NCBI GenBank assembly: GCA_902776765.1
Contig: CACYRP010000014.1
Location: 1-64,000, forward strand
Direction: 5' to 3'
Length of the DNA: 64,000 nt
Source: Fibrobacter succinogenes
GTDB lineage: Bacteria > Fibrobacterota > Fibrobacteria > Fibrobacterales > Fibrobacteraceae
Position numbers and translations under genes: made by a program. The notes under the pieces are model-generated. The model was given only the letters and a program-made list of their open reading frames with translations, was not told the DNA's origin and did not search any database. Below, piece after piece: positions 53,736 to 63,035 of this stretch; positions within the stretch are counted from its first letter, which is position 1; each line of letters starts with the position of its first letter.

Positions 53736-54564
53736 GTTATTCGGCATCATTGATGTCCGCATGGCTGACATTCTGGACGTTCTCCTCATATCAGTCATTC
53801 TGTACTACATCTTTTTGCTGTTCCGCGGAACACGTGCAGCACAGATGATTTTCGGTGGCTTTTTGCTCATTCTTGCATGGCTCATCGCGCAATGGTGGGA
53901 ACTCCACACGCTCGTGTGGATGCTCAGTAACCTCGCGACGCTCGGTATTATCGCCATCGTGATTTTGTTCCAGCCCGAAATTCGAAGCGCACTTACCCGA
54001 ATCGGCCAGAGCGTGAGCAAGGTGGACTTGCGCAACATTCTCTTCCACGCCAGCGGCCTCGATGACATTTCCCAAAAAATTTGCACCGCAGTCCAAGACC
54101 TCGCCAAGACAAAAACAGGCGCACTCATCGTGCTTGAAAAACGCGTAGGCCTCAAGAACTACGCCGACACAGGTGAACTCCTGAACGCCCGCATCAGCTC
54201 CAGACTTTTACGCGCGCTCTTCTTCCCGAACTCCGCTTTGCACGACGGCGCCGTGATCCTCAACTGCAAAGAAATTGTCGCCGCCGGTTGCATTTTGCCG
54301 ATGCCGACCGGTAACGCCGAAGGTGATGCCGGTTACGGTATGCGCCACCGCGCCGCAAAAGCACTCGCCGCCGAAAGTGACGCCCTCATCATCATCGTCT
54401 CCGAAGAAACAGGTAAGATTTCGACTGCTTACAGAAACAACCTGAGACGCGGCCTCACCCCGAAGGAACTCAAGGCAGAAATATTCCGCCACTGGCATGA
54501 CCTCTTCAACGAAGTCATCGACGAAGAACCAAGTGAAACTGAAAACGAAGCTGTAGATAATTAA
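53722..54564 (+). CDS. cdaA: membrane-bound diadenylate cyclase
   Basis: Three membrane helices (about 15-95: ILDVLLISVILYYIFLLF, IFGGFLLILAWLIAQWW, LATLGIIAIVILFQ) precede the DAC domain. Its catalytic motifs DGAVIL and GMRHRAAKALA are intact. The enzyme makes cyclic di-AMP from two ATP. The domain is followed by a short acidic tail. In Firmicutes cdaA usually sits with cdaR and glmM. Here, as in several Gram-negative phyla, it follows folP and ftsH. It overlaps folP by 14 nt. Its opposite, pgpH, is also in this window. Confidence 0.95.
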   Translation: MTLFKLFGIIDVRMADILDVLLISVILYYIFLLFRGTRAAQMIFGGFLLILAWLIAQWWELHTLVWMLSNLATLGIIAIVILFQPEIRSALTRIGQSVSKVDLRNILFHASGLDDISQKICTAVQDLAKTKTGALIVLEKRVGLKNYADTGELLNARISSRLLRALFFPNSALHDGAVILNCKEIVAAGCILPMPTGNAEGDAGYGMRHRAAKALAAESDALIIIVSEETGKISTAYRNNLRRGLTPKELKAEIFRHWHDLFNEVIDEEPSETENEAVDN

Positions 54565-54578
54565 GATCTAGGAAAGTT

Positions 54579-55802
54579 ATGGCAAACAACACCAATACCC
54601 CCAATAACTCTGCAAAAAAACAAAACAAGAAAAACGGGAAACGCAATCTCGTCATCTTGATTTTAATGTTCCTTTTACTTGTCTGCTTGTTTGTTGTACA
54701 ATGCCAACTCAACAAGGTAAAGCAACAGGCTCTTGAAGAACAAAAGCTTGCGGAACTCGCATTGCGCCAAAAAGAAATTCTCGATAGTCTCCATGCTGAA
54801 CAAGCTAAAGCCGACAGTTTGAAAGCTCTTGAAGACGCACGAATCGCAGACAGTTTACGCCTTGCCGATAGCCTCCGCCTTGCCGATTCGCTGGCCAACT
54901 TGCCAAAAACGCCGGCAATCAACAAGGACAGCCTCAAGCATGTGCGCGACAGCATCCGAGCCGAAAGAAAGGCCCGCAAGGATAGCATTGACGCCTTAGC
55001 AAAAATCGAAAAAGCAAAGCAGGATTCTTTGAACAAATTGCGCGCAGCCGATAGCCTCCGCAATTCAGATAAAGTTCCGCCTACCGCCGAAATCACACCG
55101 CCCGCCGGTCGCTACTACTCCCCCATCAAGCTCAAAGTCAAGTGCGATGAAATCAAGTGCAAGACGTTTGTTTCTATCGGCGATACGCTCAAACCACAAG
55201 ACGCAAGTAAGGGCATCGAATACAACAAGACGGGCTCCGTATTTTTCTTTGCTGAAGATTCCGTCGGTAACCGCAGCGCTTGGGAAGAAGCTAAATACGA
55301 CATGGCAAGCGATAATGTTTGCGGCAAGAACGCCTACCCCGTCCCAGTCGGCGGAAAAACCGTTTGCGTTGACGCCTACGAATACCCGAACCAGCCGGAC
55401 GCCACGCCGAAGGACATGGTTAGCCAAGAAGAGGCAGCCCGCATTTGCAAGAACGAAGGCAAACACCTTTGCACTATCGAAGAATGGCAAGCCGCCTGCC
55501 GTGGCAAGGACGGTTTCAAGTACTCTTACGGCAACAGCTACAAGCAAAGCAAGTGCAACACCAATACCAAATCGGCCAAGAGAAGCGGTCGCAAAACGCA
55601 GTGCCGCAGTTGGTGGGGCATGAACGATATGAACGGCAACCTCTGGGAATGGACTAGTTCCACAAGCAAGCAGCACCCGGATAAGTTCTTGGTCGCTGGC
55701 GGCGCATGGAACACCAACAACGAAAGTAGCTGTTCCGAAAGCAAATTCAGCTTCTATCCGCAAAATCAATACCCAAGCGTCGGTTTTAGGTGCTGTAAAT
55801 AG
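54579..55802 (+). CDS. membrane-anchored SUMF1/FGE-like domain protein with long helical stalk
   Basis: One membrane segment (about 23-42) is followed by a long charged coil (about 43-165) with repeats of LADSLR. A beta-sandwich like the chitobiase C-terminal type follows (about 166-245: PPTAEITPPAGRYYSPIKLKV, GSVFFFAEDSVGNRS). The C-terminal SUMF1-type domain (about 248-407) has VCVDAYEYPNQPDATP, LCTIEEWQAACRG, GMNDMNGNLWEWTSS, VAGGAWNTN and VGFRCCK. SUMF1 domains include formylglycine-generating enzymes, but many bacterial members have other or no known activities. The domain would face the periplasm. It starts 14 nt after cdaA and is probably the last gene of the tilS-ftsH operon. Confidence 0.85.
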   Translation: MANNTNTPNNSAKKQNKKNGKRNLVILILMFLLLVCLFVVQCQLNKVKQQALEEQKLAELALRQKEILDSLHAEQAKADSLKALEDARIADSLRLADSLRLADSLANLPKTPAINKDSLKHVRDSIRAERKARKDSIDALAKIEKAKQDSLNKLRAADSLRNSDKVPPTAEITPPAGRYYSPIKLKVKCDEIKCKTFVSIGDTLKPQDASKGIEYNKTGSVFFFAEDSVGNRSAWEEAKYDMASDNVCGKNAYPVPVGGKTVCVDAYEYPNQPDATPKDMVSQEEAARICKNEGKHLCTIEEWQAACRGKDGFKYSYGNSYKQSKCNTNTKSAKRSGRKTQCRSWWGMNDMNGNLWEWTSSTSKQHPDKFLVAGGAWNTNNESSCSESKFSFYPQNQYPSVGFRCCK

Positions 55803-55868
55803 AGTTTGTTAACACATCGTTACATAGTTTCACTAACCCAATCTTTCAAAATAATCTAATTTAAAGAC

Positions 55869-56243
55869 ATGAAAACAAAACTTATTCTCTCCGCACTTCT
55901 TTTCTCGACATTTACATTCTTCGGATGCGGCAATGAAAAGCCCAACTACACAGGTTACTGGAAAGGCGAAGCCGATATGATTTTCGAAGTTTTCACTGAA
56001 AATAACATCGACTACACCATCAGAAACGTAAACGGCGACCTCACCGCCAAATACGAAGACAACGCACTCCGTGGCAAGAACTCCCTCAACATGGATATCT
56101 TGATGCGAGTCAAGGGCGACTCCGCCTACTACGAATTCGGTGAAGACGAATCTGGCAAAATTGTCACAGGCTACATGAGAATCTCTAAGGACGAATACGA
56201 CAGGATTTTCAAGGCCCAGACTGACGCCAAAGGCCAGCTATAA
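55869..56243 (+). CDS. small lipoprotein
   Basis: The 124-residue protein has the lipoprotein signal MKTKLILSALLFSTFTFFGC. The mature part is one small domain with alternating strands (YTGYWKGEADMIFEVF, IDYTIRNVNGDLTAKY, LNMDILMRVKGDSAYYEF, TGYMRISKDEYDRIF), perhaps a small beta-barrel like those of lipocalin-type lipoproteins. No family is recognised. It is followed by a bidirectional terminator. Confidence 0.75.
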   Translation: MKTKLILSALLFSTFTFFGCGNEKPNYTGYWKGEADMIFEVFTENNIDYTIRNVNGDLTAKYEDNALRGKNSLNMDILMRVKGDSAYYEFGEDESGKIVTGYMRISKDEYDRIFKAQTDAKGQL

Positions 56244-56269
56244 TTAATCGTCGAAATTTGCTAAAATAA

Positions 56270-56297
56270 AAATCCCCGGACTTCAAGTCTGGGGGTT
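56270..56297. terminator. bidirectional terminator between convergent genes
   Basis: AAATCCCCGGACT pairs with AGTCTGGGGGTTT with two G-T pairs and a tight loop. On the minus strand it is followed by TTTTTATTTTA and serves the ABC transporter genes; on the plus strand the T run is short. Confidence 0.75.
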
Positions 56298-56334
56298 TGC
56301 TATTATGCGACTAGGAATGTGCGGTTCTTCGCGT

Positions 56335-56402
56335 ACGCAAGGATGACGGTCGAGGATGGCTCAATCACGTCATTCTGACGACGAAGGAAGAAGAATCCAG
56401 TA
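56335..56402. repeat. intergenic repeats of the GGATGAC / GTCATTCTGA family
   Basis: CGCAAGGATGACGGTCGAGGATGG (56335-56360) and GTCATTCTGACGACGAAGGAAGAAGAATCC (about 56369-56398) are two units in opposite orientation. They match the style of repeats at 23.9, 33.7 and 34.0 kb. Confidence 0.5.
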
Positions 56403-56406
56403 TTTT

Positions 56407-57153
56407 TTATTTCTTCAAAGCCGAAAGGAATTCCTTGAGACGAGCATCCTTCGGATTGTCGAAGATTTCTTCGGGCGTTCCGTCTTCTTTGACGTAACCA
56501 TCAGCAAAGAACAGCACGCGGTTTGCCACTTCGCGGGCAAAGCTCATTTCGTGCGTCACGACAATCATCGTCATTCCAGACTTTGCCAAGTCCTTCATGA
56601 TCTTAAGCACCTCACCCACCATTTCAGGGTCCAGGGCGCTCGTCGGTTCGTCAAAAAGAATTGCCTCGGGCTGCATGGCCATGGCACGTGCAATTGCCAC
56701 ACGCTGCTGCTGGCCACCAGAAAGTTGCGCCGGATAATGGTCGGCACGTTCTAAAAGACCCACGCGCTTCAAGAGCTCTTTTGCACGGGCTTCGGCATCG
56801 GCTTTCGAAAAGCGTCCAAGCTTTACCGGTGCAAACATGATGTTCTTGAGCGCCGTCATGTTCTTGAACAGGTTGAACTGCTGGAACACCATGCCAATGC
56901 GTTCGCGAATTTCAGGTTTCGAAACGTTCTTGGCCAAAATGCTCTTTCCATCCAAGAGAATGTCGCCACTTGTCGGATGTTCTAGCAAATTCAACTGGCG
57001 CAAGAATGTGGACTTGCCACAACCCGAAGGGCCGATAATGGCAACAACATCACCGCGGTGGATGTCAAGAGAAATTCCCTTGAGGATTTGCTTGTCTCCG
57101 TAAGATTTGCAAAGGTCCTTGACCTGGATTAAAGTTTCAGCACTAGCGTTCAT
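56407..57153 (-). CDS. polar amino-acid ABC transporter, ATP-binding protein
   Basis: The 248-residue ATPase has [15 protein letters not shown] (Walker A), the Q-loop in VFQQFNLF, the signature [14 protein letters not shown], Walker [15 protein letters not shown] and VTHEMSFA. These match the GlnQ/HisP/ArtP group that imports glutamine, histidine, arginine and similar amino acids. It overlaps the upstream binding-protein/permease gene by 11 nt and would form a complete importer with it, two copies of each chain. Substrate cannot be read from sequence. Confidence 0.94.
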   Translation of the reverse strand: MNASAETLIQVKDLCKSYGDKQILKGISLDIHRGDVVAIIGPSGCGKSTFLRQLNLLEHPTSGDILLDGKSILAKNVSKPEIRERIGMVFQQFNLFKNMTALKNIMFAPVKLGRFSKADAEARAKELLKRVGLLERADHYPAQLSGGQQQRVAIARAMAMQPEAILFDEPTSALDPEMVGEVLKIMKDLAKSGMTMIVVTHEMSFAREVANRVLFFADGYVKEDGTPEEIFDNPKDARLKEFLSALKK

Positions 57154-58558
57154 TTTTCTTCAACCTCTTTTCAAGTTTTGCAACACAAGCCGAAAGCCCG
57201 GCGACAAGGGTCAAGTCGGTAAGGCCGATGTAACCGCAAATAGAAGTTTCCTTGATGAGCGAGATAAATTCGTTCGTGAGCGCCGGGAGAGAATTCTTGA
57301 AAGCCTGCGGATAGACAATGTGGTAAAGCACCGTGCGGAACTTGAGCCCAAGACTGCGGCCCGCTTCAATCTGTCCTGGATCCACGCCCTTGATACCGCT
57401 GCGGATTATCTCGGAAACGTAAGCGCCAGAGTTCACGCCAAACGCGACAATCGCCACGAGAATCTTATTCACATTCACGGACGAGAAGACGATGTAATAG
57501 ATGATGAGCAACTGGATCATCATCGGCGTTCCGCGAATCACAGCGAGGTACGCTTTTGCAAACCAGTTTAGCACTTTCCAGTGACCGTTAAATTCGTTGT
57601 TCGTGCGAATCTGCGCAATCACAAAGCCAATCATAATGCCAAGGAGTGCTGCAAAGAACGATATGACAAGCGTATTGCGAAGACCTTCGACAATAAACTT
57701 CCAACGAGAATCCTTCACGAAATTCTTATAAAGATGGTCGCCAAAACTTTCTTGGCTCTCAACAGCTTCGTCGCTACGAACAATCACCACAATTTTCGAA
57801 AGCGTGTAAGGTGTTGTAAAATTGATGGACTTTTTGCGTTCTTCCGTAACGGTAAAACCAGCGAAGCCCACATCCGCCTTGCCCGAAGCCACCGCATTGA
57901 TAATCGCATCGAATTCGATGTCCTGAACTTCGACAGTACGGCCCAAATAATCCGCGATGTAGTTCACTGTTTCGATATCAAAACCCACCACCTTCGCATT
58001 TTCGTAATATTCATACGGCGGGAACTGCGCGTTGGTCGAAAGCACTAGCTTCGGACCTTCGGTCACTTTTTTAGTGTAATGATAATTGCCGGTACGATTA
58101 ATGTACGTATTGAAAAGGGAATCGTAAACGCCATCGGCCTTCATAGCAGCAAGCGCTTGGTTTACAGAATCGAGCAGCGCTTCATTGCCCTTCGCGACAA
58201 CGCCCGCATACATCTCTTCGACAAAAACTTCTTCGAGAATGCGAAGCGATGGATTCTGGAGCACGAACGCCTTAGCCGGCTGATCGTCACTCATGACCGC
58301 ATCGATCTTTCCTTGCATCAAGGCCTGCACGGCATCGGCAAGTTTCGTGTAGCGTTCCACATCTATTTTCGCCGTGTCGCCACCAAAATCAGACGCATAA
58401 ATATCGGCTGTGTTGCCAATCTGCACGCCCACTTTTTTATGGCCGAGATCGCTAATGGAATGGACCTTATTGGGGATGACCGCCTGCTTGTTATCGCAAG
58501 AGGTCAAGACCAGCGAATAAAACGCAATGAGGACTGGGAGTAGGAACTTTCGTGTCAT
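57143..58558 (-). CDS. amino-acid ABC transporter, binding protein (permuted) fused to permease
   Basis: A lipoprotein-type signal ([21 protein letters not shown]) is followed by two binding-protein lobes in reversed order. Residues about 35-155 ([50 protein letters not shown]) are normally the second half of a family 3 solute-binding protein. Residues about 168-270 ([51 protein letters not shown]) are normally the first half. The permease (about 285-471) has several membrane helices and the EAA-type loop [23 protein letters not shown]. The result could fold as one circularly permuted binding domain tethered to the channel. It is first in the operon with the ATPase. Confidence 0.9.
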   Translation of the reverse strand: MTRKFLLPVLIAFYSLVLTSCDNKQAVIPNKVHSISDLGHKKVGVQIGNTADIYASDFGGDTAKIDVERYTKLADAVQALMQGKIDAVMSDDQPAKAFVLQNPSLRILEEVFVEEMYAGVVAKGNEALLDSVNQALAAMKADGVYDSLFNTYINRTGNYHYTKKVTEGPKLVLSTNAQFPPYEYYENAKVVGFDIETVNYIADYLGRTVEVQDIEFDAIINAVASGKADVGFAGFTVTEERKKSINFTTPYTLSKIVVIVRSDEAVESQESFGDHLYKNFVKDSRWKFIVEGLRNTLVISFFAALLGIMIGFVIAQIRTNNEFNGHWKVLNWFAKAYLAVIRGTPMMIQLLIIYYIVFSSVNVNKILVAIVAFGVNSGAYVSEIIRSGIKGVDPGQIEAGRSLGLKFRTVLYHIVYPQAFKNSLPALTNEFISLIKETSICGYIGLTDLTLVAGLSACVAKLEKRLKKNER

Positions 58559-58621
58559 TTTTTAACCTTATTTTTAAAGTTAGTTAAAAGCCGAAAGTTT
58601 GGGAACCCTTGTGAGTATTAT

Positions 58622-60394
58622 TTAATAAATGAGCCTCATTTCGTCAACGATAAGGGTCGCGCCCTTAGAGCCCTTGTAATGGTTTCCATCGGCGCTCGAA
58701 GCAAATACCACACGAATGTGTGTCACCGGTTCGTCACCAGCGCCCTGTACTAAGCCGTTGTTAATCGCAGACTTATTCGAGGAGGCAAGTTTTGTATTGA
58801 ACGTCGATGAAATCTCAATTGGAGAACCCGAAAGCGGTTCGCCATACTTGAGCTTGAGACGGAGCGTACGCATACCGTTTTCATCGGGTTCGGAAACGCT
58901 CACCACATCCGGATTTTTGCGGCCGGAGTTGTCAGCCTTTGTGGAGCGAAACCACGCCGAGGCCACCAGCTTGTTCACGTCGCTGGACTTGCGGTTCACA
59001 TTCTTGTTACCGGTGCGATTTTCAAGCAGAATATAGATGTCGCAGCTGTCACCCTTGCCTTCGTAGCTGAACTTGACTTCCATAAATTCCGGACGCGCAG
59101 CAAAGGGTTTGCCAAAATCCAGAAGTTCATTGCCATCGGGCCAGGTCGAAGAACTGGCCATCGAAAGCGTGCCTACGCCATTGGGATTAAAATCAGCCGT
59201 ATAAAGGCTACCACTCGCTGTTTTAGTAAGAGCGGAGCCAGTCTTAATGATTGCACCAATCATAGAACCCGAAGTTTTCTTTTCGGTGGTTATCAAAATC
59301 GTATTGGCGTTGCCCCAAATAGAATCCGGCGTCACGTCATCACCCTTCCAAGAATTAAAATTCGAACCCGGCAGTTGATAACCCGCCTTGACGGTGTACG
59401 TTTCGCTTTCGCCATCGGCATTTTCGACCGTCACCGAAATGCCCGAGCCAAAATCGTAGGGCTTGCCCACTTCAACATTTGCAGTAGCACCATCCGAAAG
59501 TTCTAATGCAGAAAGTTCAAGAGAAGTCAAGTCCGTGCGGAAATCAAGATCGTCAACGTGAATAGACTTGCTTTCTTCATCGACAACGGCGGCCCGGCCT
59601 GCAATAGAAAGCGCAAGGATTTTTGGGGGTTGAGAAGACTTTGCAGCAGAAGAGCTTGACGCAACAGAAGCCGCAGAACTGCTGGATTCATTTTTTGCAG
59701 AACTGCTAGATTCGCCGGGCTTGCCTGAATCGCTGGATGCCGCAGAACTTGATGAAGCAAGAACCGCCGTGGAACAGCTTGAGGAGACCGCAGACTTTGC
59801 AGAACTACAAGATGCCGCGGAACTATTTGAAGACGCTGCGGACTTTGCCGAGCTTGAGGACTTAGCAGTATTGCTGGATTTTGGCGCAGAAGAACTACTC
59901 TTCGGTTTCACTTCAGGGATATTAAAGTTCAACTGCCAAATAGACTTTTTACCGCTTTCCGAAACTACAACAACATAAATTACATGCTCCGAAGGCATCG
60001 CAATTTTATTGCCGGCCTTAATTACATTTTCAGATACAGAAACTTTATCTGCAAGCGAATCCAATTTTACCGAATCCGTCGGAAATTCTTCAACTTTTCC
60101 TTTGACCAAATGGAGCGAGGCAAAATGACTCATGTCAATGGCATCGACCGTCACAGAATCCCAAGTTTCAAGTGATTCCGGCGGAGCCACCAAATCAAAT
60201 TCCATTCGATGATTATCTGGATAAACCGCAGGCGAAGATTCTTGTTCCGCAAGCGTAATTTCGCTCAGCACGCGATAATCCGATTTGCCAAAAGTATCGT
60301 AATCGGCAGAGCAACCATTCAACGAAACAAGCGTATAAACGGCGCAAGAACACATCGCGAAAACTTGCCAAAAAAATTTATTTTTAAACGACAT
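58622..60394 (-). CDS. surface lipoprotein with serine-rich linker and PCMD-like C-terminal domain
   Basis: The signal ends in LVSLNGC (lipid cysteine about residue 28). Residues about 35-170 form a strand-rich region (VLSEITLAEQE, WQLNFNIPE). A low-complexity Ser/Ala/Lys linker (about 175-255) is typical of Fibrobacter modular enzymes. A second small domain (about 258-340, ILALSIAGRAAVVDEESK) and a C-terminal domain (about 345-590: FNSWKGDDVTPDSIWGNANT, EVKFSYEGKGDSCDIYILLENR, HIRVVFASSADGNHYKGSKGATLIVDEMRLIY) follow. The last matches the PCMD pattern, a putative carbohydrate-binding sandwich in Bacteroidetes polysaccharide systems. It is followed after 9 nt, in transcription order after 60404-61234, so the two form an operon. 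Confidence 0.8.
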   Translation of the reverse strand: MSFKNKFFWQVFAMCSCAVYTLVSLNGCSADYDTFGKSDYRVLSEITLAEQESSPAVYPDNHRMEFDLVAPPESLETWDSVTVDAIDMSHFASLHLVKGKVEEFPTDSVKLDSLADKVSVSENVIKAGNKIAMPSEHVIYVVVVSESGKKSIWQLNFNIPEVKPKSSSSAPKSSNTAKSSSSAKSAASSNSSAASCSSAKSAVSSSCSTAVLASSSSAASSDSGKPGESSSSAKNESSSSAASVASSSSAAKSSQPPKILALSIAGRAAVVDEESKSIHVDDLDFRTDLTSLELSALELSDGATANVEVGKPYDFGSGISVTVENADGESETYTVKAGYQLPGSNFNSWKGDDVTPDSIWGNANTILITTEKKTSGSMIGAIIKTGSALTKTASGSLYTADFNPNGVGTLSMASSSTWPDGNELLDFGKPFAARPEFMEVKFSYEGKGDSCDIYILLENRTGNKNVNRKSSDVNKLVASAWFRSTKADNSGRKNPDVVSVSEPDENGMRTLRLKLKYGEPLSGSPIEISSTFNTKLASSNKSAINNGLVQGAGDEPVTHIRVVFASSADGNHYKGSKGATLIVDEMRLIY

Positions 60395-60403
60395 AACAAA
60401 CTC

Positions 60404-61234
60404 CTAGAAGAAATAGACTAAAGAAAAATCAAGCGCCAGCAAGTTTATCTTAAAATTCACTATGTTGTAAGAAACTTCACTCCGACGTTCGTCATTTTCT
60501 TCTACGACTAACCATGAAGAATTCAAGCCCAAGAGACCAACCGAAGTTTCAAATGCCAAGCGGTCCAACACCATAATGCAAAGACCCGGATTGATGCCGA
60601 ATTTAAAAGTCCATCCGTGATTTCGCGTTTTCGAAACATCCTCGCCATCATCCGATTGTGAAATTCCATAAGAATATTCAACCGTCAGCGAAGTTTCATT
60701 AAAAAAGTAAATCGTTCTTGAATCAAAGACCTTCAAATAATTCTTGAGGAACGGCTGCACAAAAAAACCATTGCTCACATACTTGCGATGTTCCTTAACA
60801 TCGGCTAAATCTTCGAGAATCGAATAATCGACATCGACATACGTGCGACTATAACCGGCACGCAGGCCAATCGCCATGGCATCACGAATAAAATATCCGC
60901 CAAAAGCTTCCGCCGTAAACGTGTAACCTTCAGCCTTGTAAATATCACCAAAGAGAATATTCAATGCGTCGTCATCAGAATTTCCCTGGAGCAAAAAAAG
61001 CGTTGCCCCCGTAAGGATATTTCCGCGATGAATCGCCTCGTCCTCTTCAACCGGGAAAAGGCTACCGAGAAGCCCACCTTTTTTCACGGGCGCAGAAGTT
61101 TTCAATTCCGTTACAGGTTTTGAAGCGACCGTATCCGCTTGATGTTTGAAAACGACCGTACTGGTCGGCATTTCTGCAAAAATTTGTGTCGTAAACGTAA
61201 ACAGAGCAACAAAAAAAACAGGCCTAATATTCAT
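60404..61234 (-). CDS. outer-membrane beta-barrel protein
   Basis: A signal peptide (MNIRPVFFVALFTFTTQIFA) is followed by a short linker. A barrel-like region has Gly-rich, aromatic alternating strands (LTGATLFLLQG, FTAEAFGGYFIRDAMAIGLRAGYSRT in part, TWTFKFGINPGLCIMVLDRL-like, LLALDFSLVYFF), and the last residue is Phe, as required for barrel insertion. No family is recognised. It lies 9 nt upstream of the PCMD lipoprotein gene, so the pair may form a surface complex; this is inference. Confidence 0.75.
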   Translation of the reverse strand: MNIRPVFFVALFTFTTQIFAEMPTSTVVFKHQADTVASKPVTELKTSAPVKKGGLLGSLFPVEEDEAIHRGNILTGATLFLLQGNSDDDALNILFGDIYKAEGYTFTAEAFGGYFIRDAMAIGLRAGYSRTYVDVDYSILEDLADVKEHRKYVSNGFFVQPFLKNYLKVFDSRTIYFFNETSLTVEYSYGISQSDDGEDVSKTRNHGWTFKFGINPGLCIMVLDRLAFETSVGLLGLNSSWLVVEENDERRSEVSYNIVNFKINLLALDFSLVYFF

Positions 61235-61302
61235 AGGCCTAAAGATAAAAAATTAAAGCCAAGATTCAAATAGTATGTGAGAAACAAAAAAGAACTAGCA
61301 AA

Positions 61303-61345
61303 AATAAAAAACGACTCCCAAAATGCTATGGAAATCGTTTTTTAA
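61303..61345 (-). terminator. terminator of the 61383-62981 gene
   Basis: On the minus strand AAAAAACGA pairs with TCGTTTTTT, with further partial pairing inside (TTTCC/GGGAG), and the T run continues as ATTTTTG. Confidence 0.65.
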
Positions 61346-61382
61346 AGCTAGCTTAAAAGAGTTACTTCACGCTAATATATAG

Positions 61383-62981
61383 TTAAAAGATATTTATTGT
61401 CAGATTCTTTGCAACAAAATTTCTACTGCATGTTATAACATGGGGCTTAGCAACTCCGTTCTCAAAAACAATATCTTGACTTGCACCCCATCGAACATGC
61501 ACACCATCAATACCAATAATAGCACCATGGTCTGTTTTCAAATGGAATTTTGCCACACTTTTCAGTTTTCTCTCATCAACCAATAATTCATACACTTCCA
61601 TATAATCCGTATAATTTAATGAGCCCGTCGTAGTAAATGCGACCAGATAATTCTTTTTCACAATCGGATCATAATATAGTGAAATATTTTGGCAGTCCGA
61701 AAAATCTTTTTTTATTGAATATGATGGTGATGACAATTTGACTTGTTTTGATTTTAGATCTTCGCCATCCTTATATCCAATCTCATAAAAATCAAAAGTA
61801 CTTCCATCAGTATTATTATCACTTTTGTGCATATCATATGCAGCTACAATATATTTCTTTCTTGATTCATCCTTGCAAATTCCAGTGGCAGTCGTACCCG
61901 CATTTTTTCTATATATTTCAAAATTTTCAATTCGCCTTGGCAGATTACTAAGCGATAGCCCTGCTATATTATATAAATACACATAAGATTTATTATGATC
62001 TGAATTTTCAATTCCCATAATCATATAATCATCCATTCTTTGAATTCCTCCAGGATGATTAAAATGTTCTATCGAAGTTTCGATATCTTGATAATCATTT
62101 TCTCCAATGATTACCATATGCCCCTTAGAATATCCCTTATTATTATGAGAGCATATGTAGTAATTTCCATATCTCAAAATTCCTTGAACATGAGATTCGG
62201 CGATATTAGGAACATCAGCATTCCCTTTCTTGTCTTTTTGTTTTCCCGACAAAGACATACGGAACAATTGTGAAACATACGAATTTTTATTACCATCTAC
62301 ATAAGTATTATATTCACAATTACAAAGTGGTTTATAAGCATGGTTTTTCTTTTTATCAACCAGCTTATAATCTACACTTCCATCATCTTCAATTGTAAGC
62401 CCAGTTTCCTTTACATGGCTGTCATCATCTTCTGCAGAAATTGTAAATCCAGCACATATGAAAGCCTTATCGTCACGCATTTTCTTTAAGACTTCTGATG
62501 GAACACAATAATCCTTAAATACAGAATTTCCATATGAAATATGATGATTTATATCGGTAATGTAAGTATTCGGTCTTGTTACAGCATAAGCGAAAACATG
62601 ATGATCTTCATCAAAACCAACATCAAAAGATTGAAGCGCTGTTATTGTTTCCAATTCTTCAGCACCAGTTACATCATGAGCAACAACAACAATCTCTAAT
62701 TTTCCATCATCCATATGATGACCTGAATCATCATTTATATCAGCACGATAATCTATCTTTACGGTTGTAGCGTTTTCGCTTGCATTGTAAGAAACATAAG
62801 AAAGAGCCATTTTCATTTTGATATCTCTTACATGATGATCCTTACTGCCATATCCTATTTGAAATTTTTTAAATCCAAATAAAATATTTTCTTCATTAAC
62901 CTTAAAGGGAATTTTTATTGTTTTAGTCTCTGTATTACGAGTGGTTAAATCAATTGGAAGATTGAAGTATTTATAATTCAT
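61383..62981 (-). CDS. AT-rich gene, beta-sandwich plus beta-propeller-like protein
   Basis: The start at 62981 follows GGAGAAACA; an upstream in-frame codon at 63035 lacks a ribosome site. There is no signal peptide. The first about 130 residues (IPFKVNEENILFGFKKFQIGYG, KDHHVRDIKMKMALSYVSYN, VKIDYRADINDDSGHHMDDGKLEIVVVAHD in part) look like a beta-sandwich with a 'GF....Y..DHH' signature. I believe this occurs in other uncharacterised bacterial proteins. The rest has repeated short blades (HVQGILRYGNYYICSHN, HPGGIQRMDDYMIMGIEN, KKYIVAAYDMH, KKNYLVAFTTTG), as in a beta-propeller. Codon use is far more AT-rich than in neighbours (many ata, aat, tat), suggesting horizontal transfer. Function unknown. 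Confidence 0.7.
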   Translation of the reverse strand: MNYKYFNLPIDLTTRNTETKTIKIPFKVNEENILFGFKKFQIGYGSKDHHVRDIKMKMALSYVSYNASENATTVKIDYRADINDDSGHHMDDGKLEIVVVAHDVTGAEELETITALQSFDVGFDEDHHVFAYAVTRPNTYITDINHHISYGNSVFKDYCVPSEVLKKMRDDKAFICAGFTISAEDDDSHVKETGLTIEDDGSVDYKLVDKKKNHAYKPLCNCEYNTYVDGNKNSYVSQLFRMSLSGKQKDKKGNADVPNIAESHVQGILRYGNYYICSHNNKGYSKGHMVIIGENDYQDIETSIEHFNHPGGIQRMDDYMIMGIENSDHNKSYVYLYNIAGLSLSNLPRRIENFEIYRKNAGTTATGICKDESRKKYIVAAYDMHKSDNNTDGSTFDFYEIGYKDGEDLKSKQVKLSSPSYSIKKDFSDCQNISLYYDPIVKKNYLVAFTTTGSLNYTDYMEVYELLVDERKLKSVAKFHLKTDHGAIIGIDGVHVRWGASQDIVFENGVAKPHVITCSRNFVAKNLTINIF

Positions 62982-63035
62982 TGTTTCTCCTTTGCTTTTA
63001 CAAAAAACCACCAGATTCCAGTATCCTTTTTGCAT

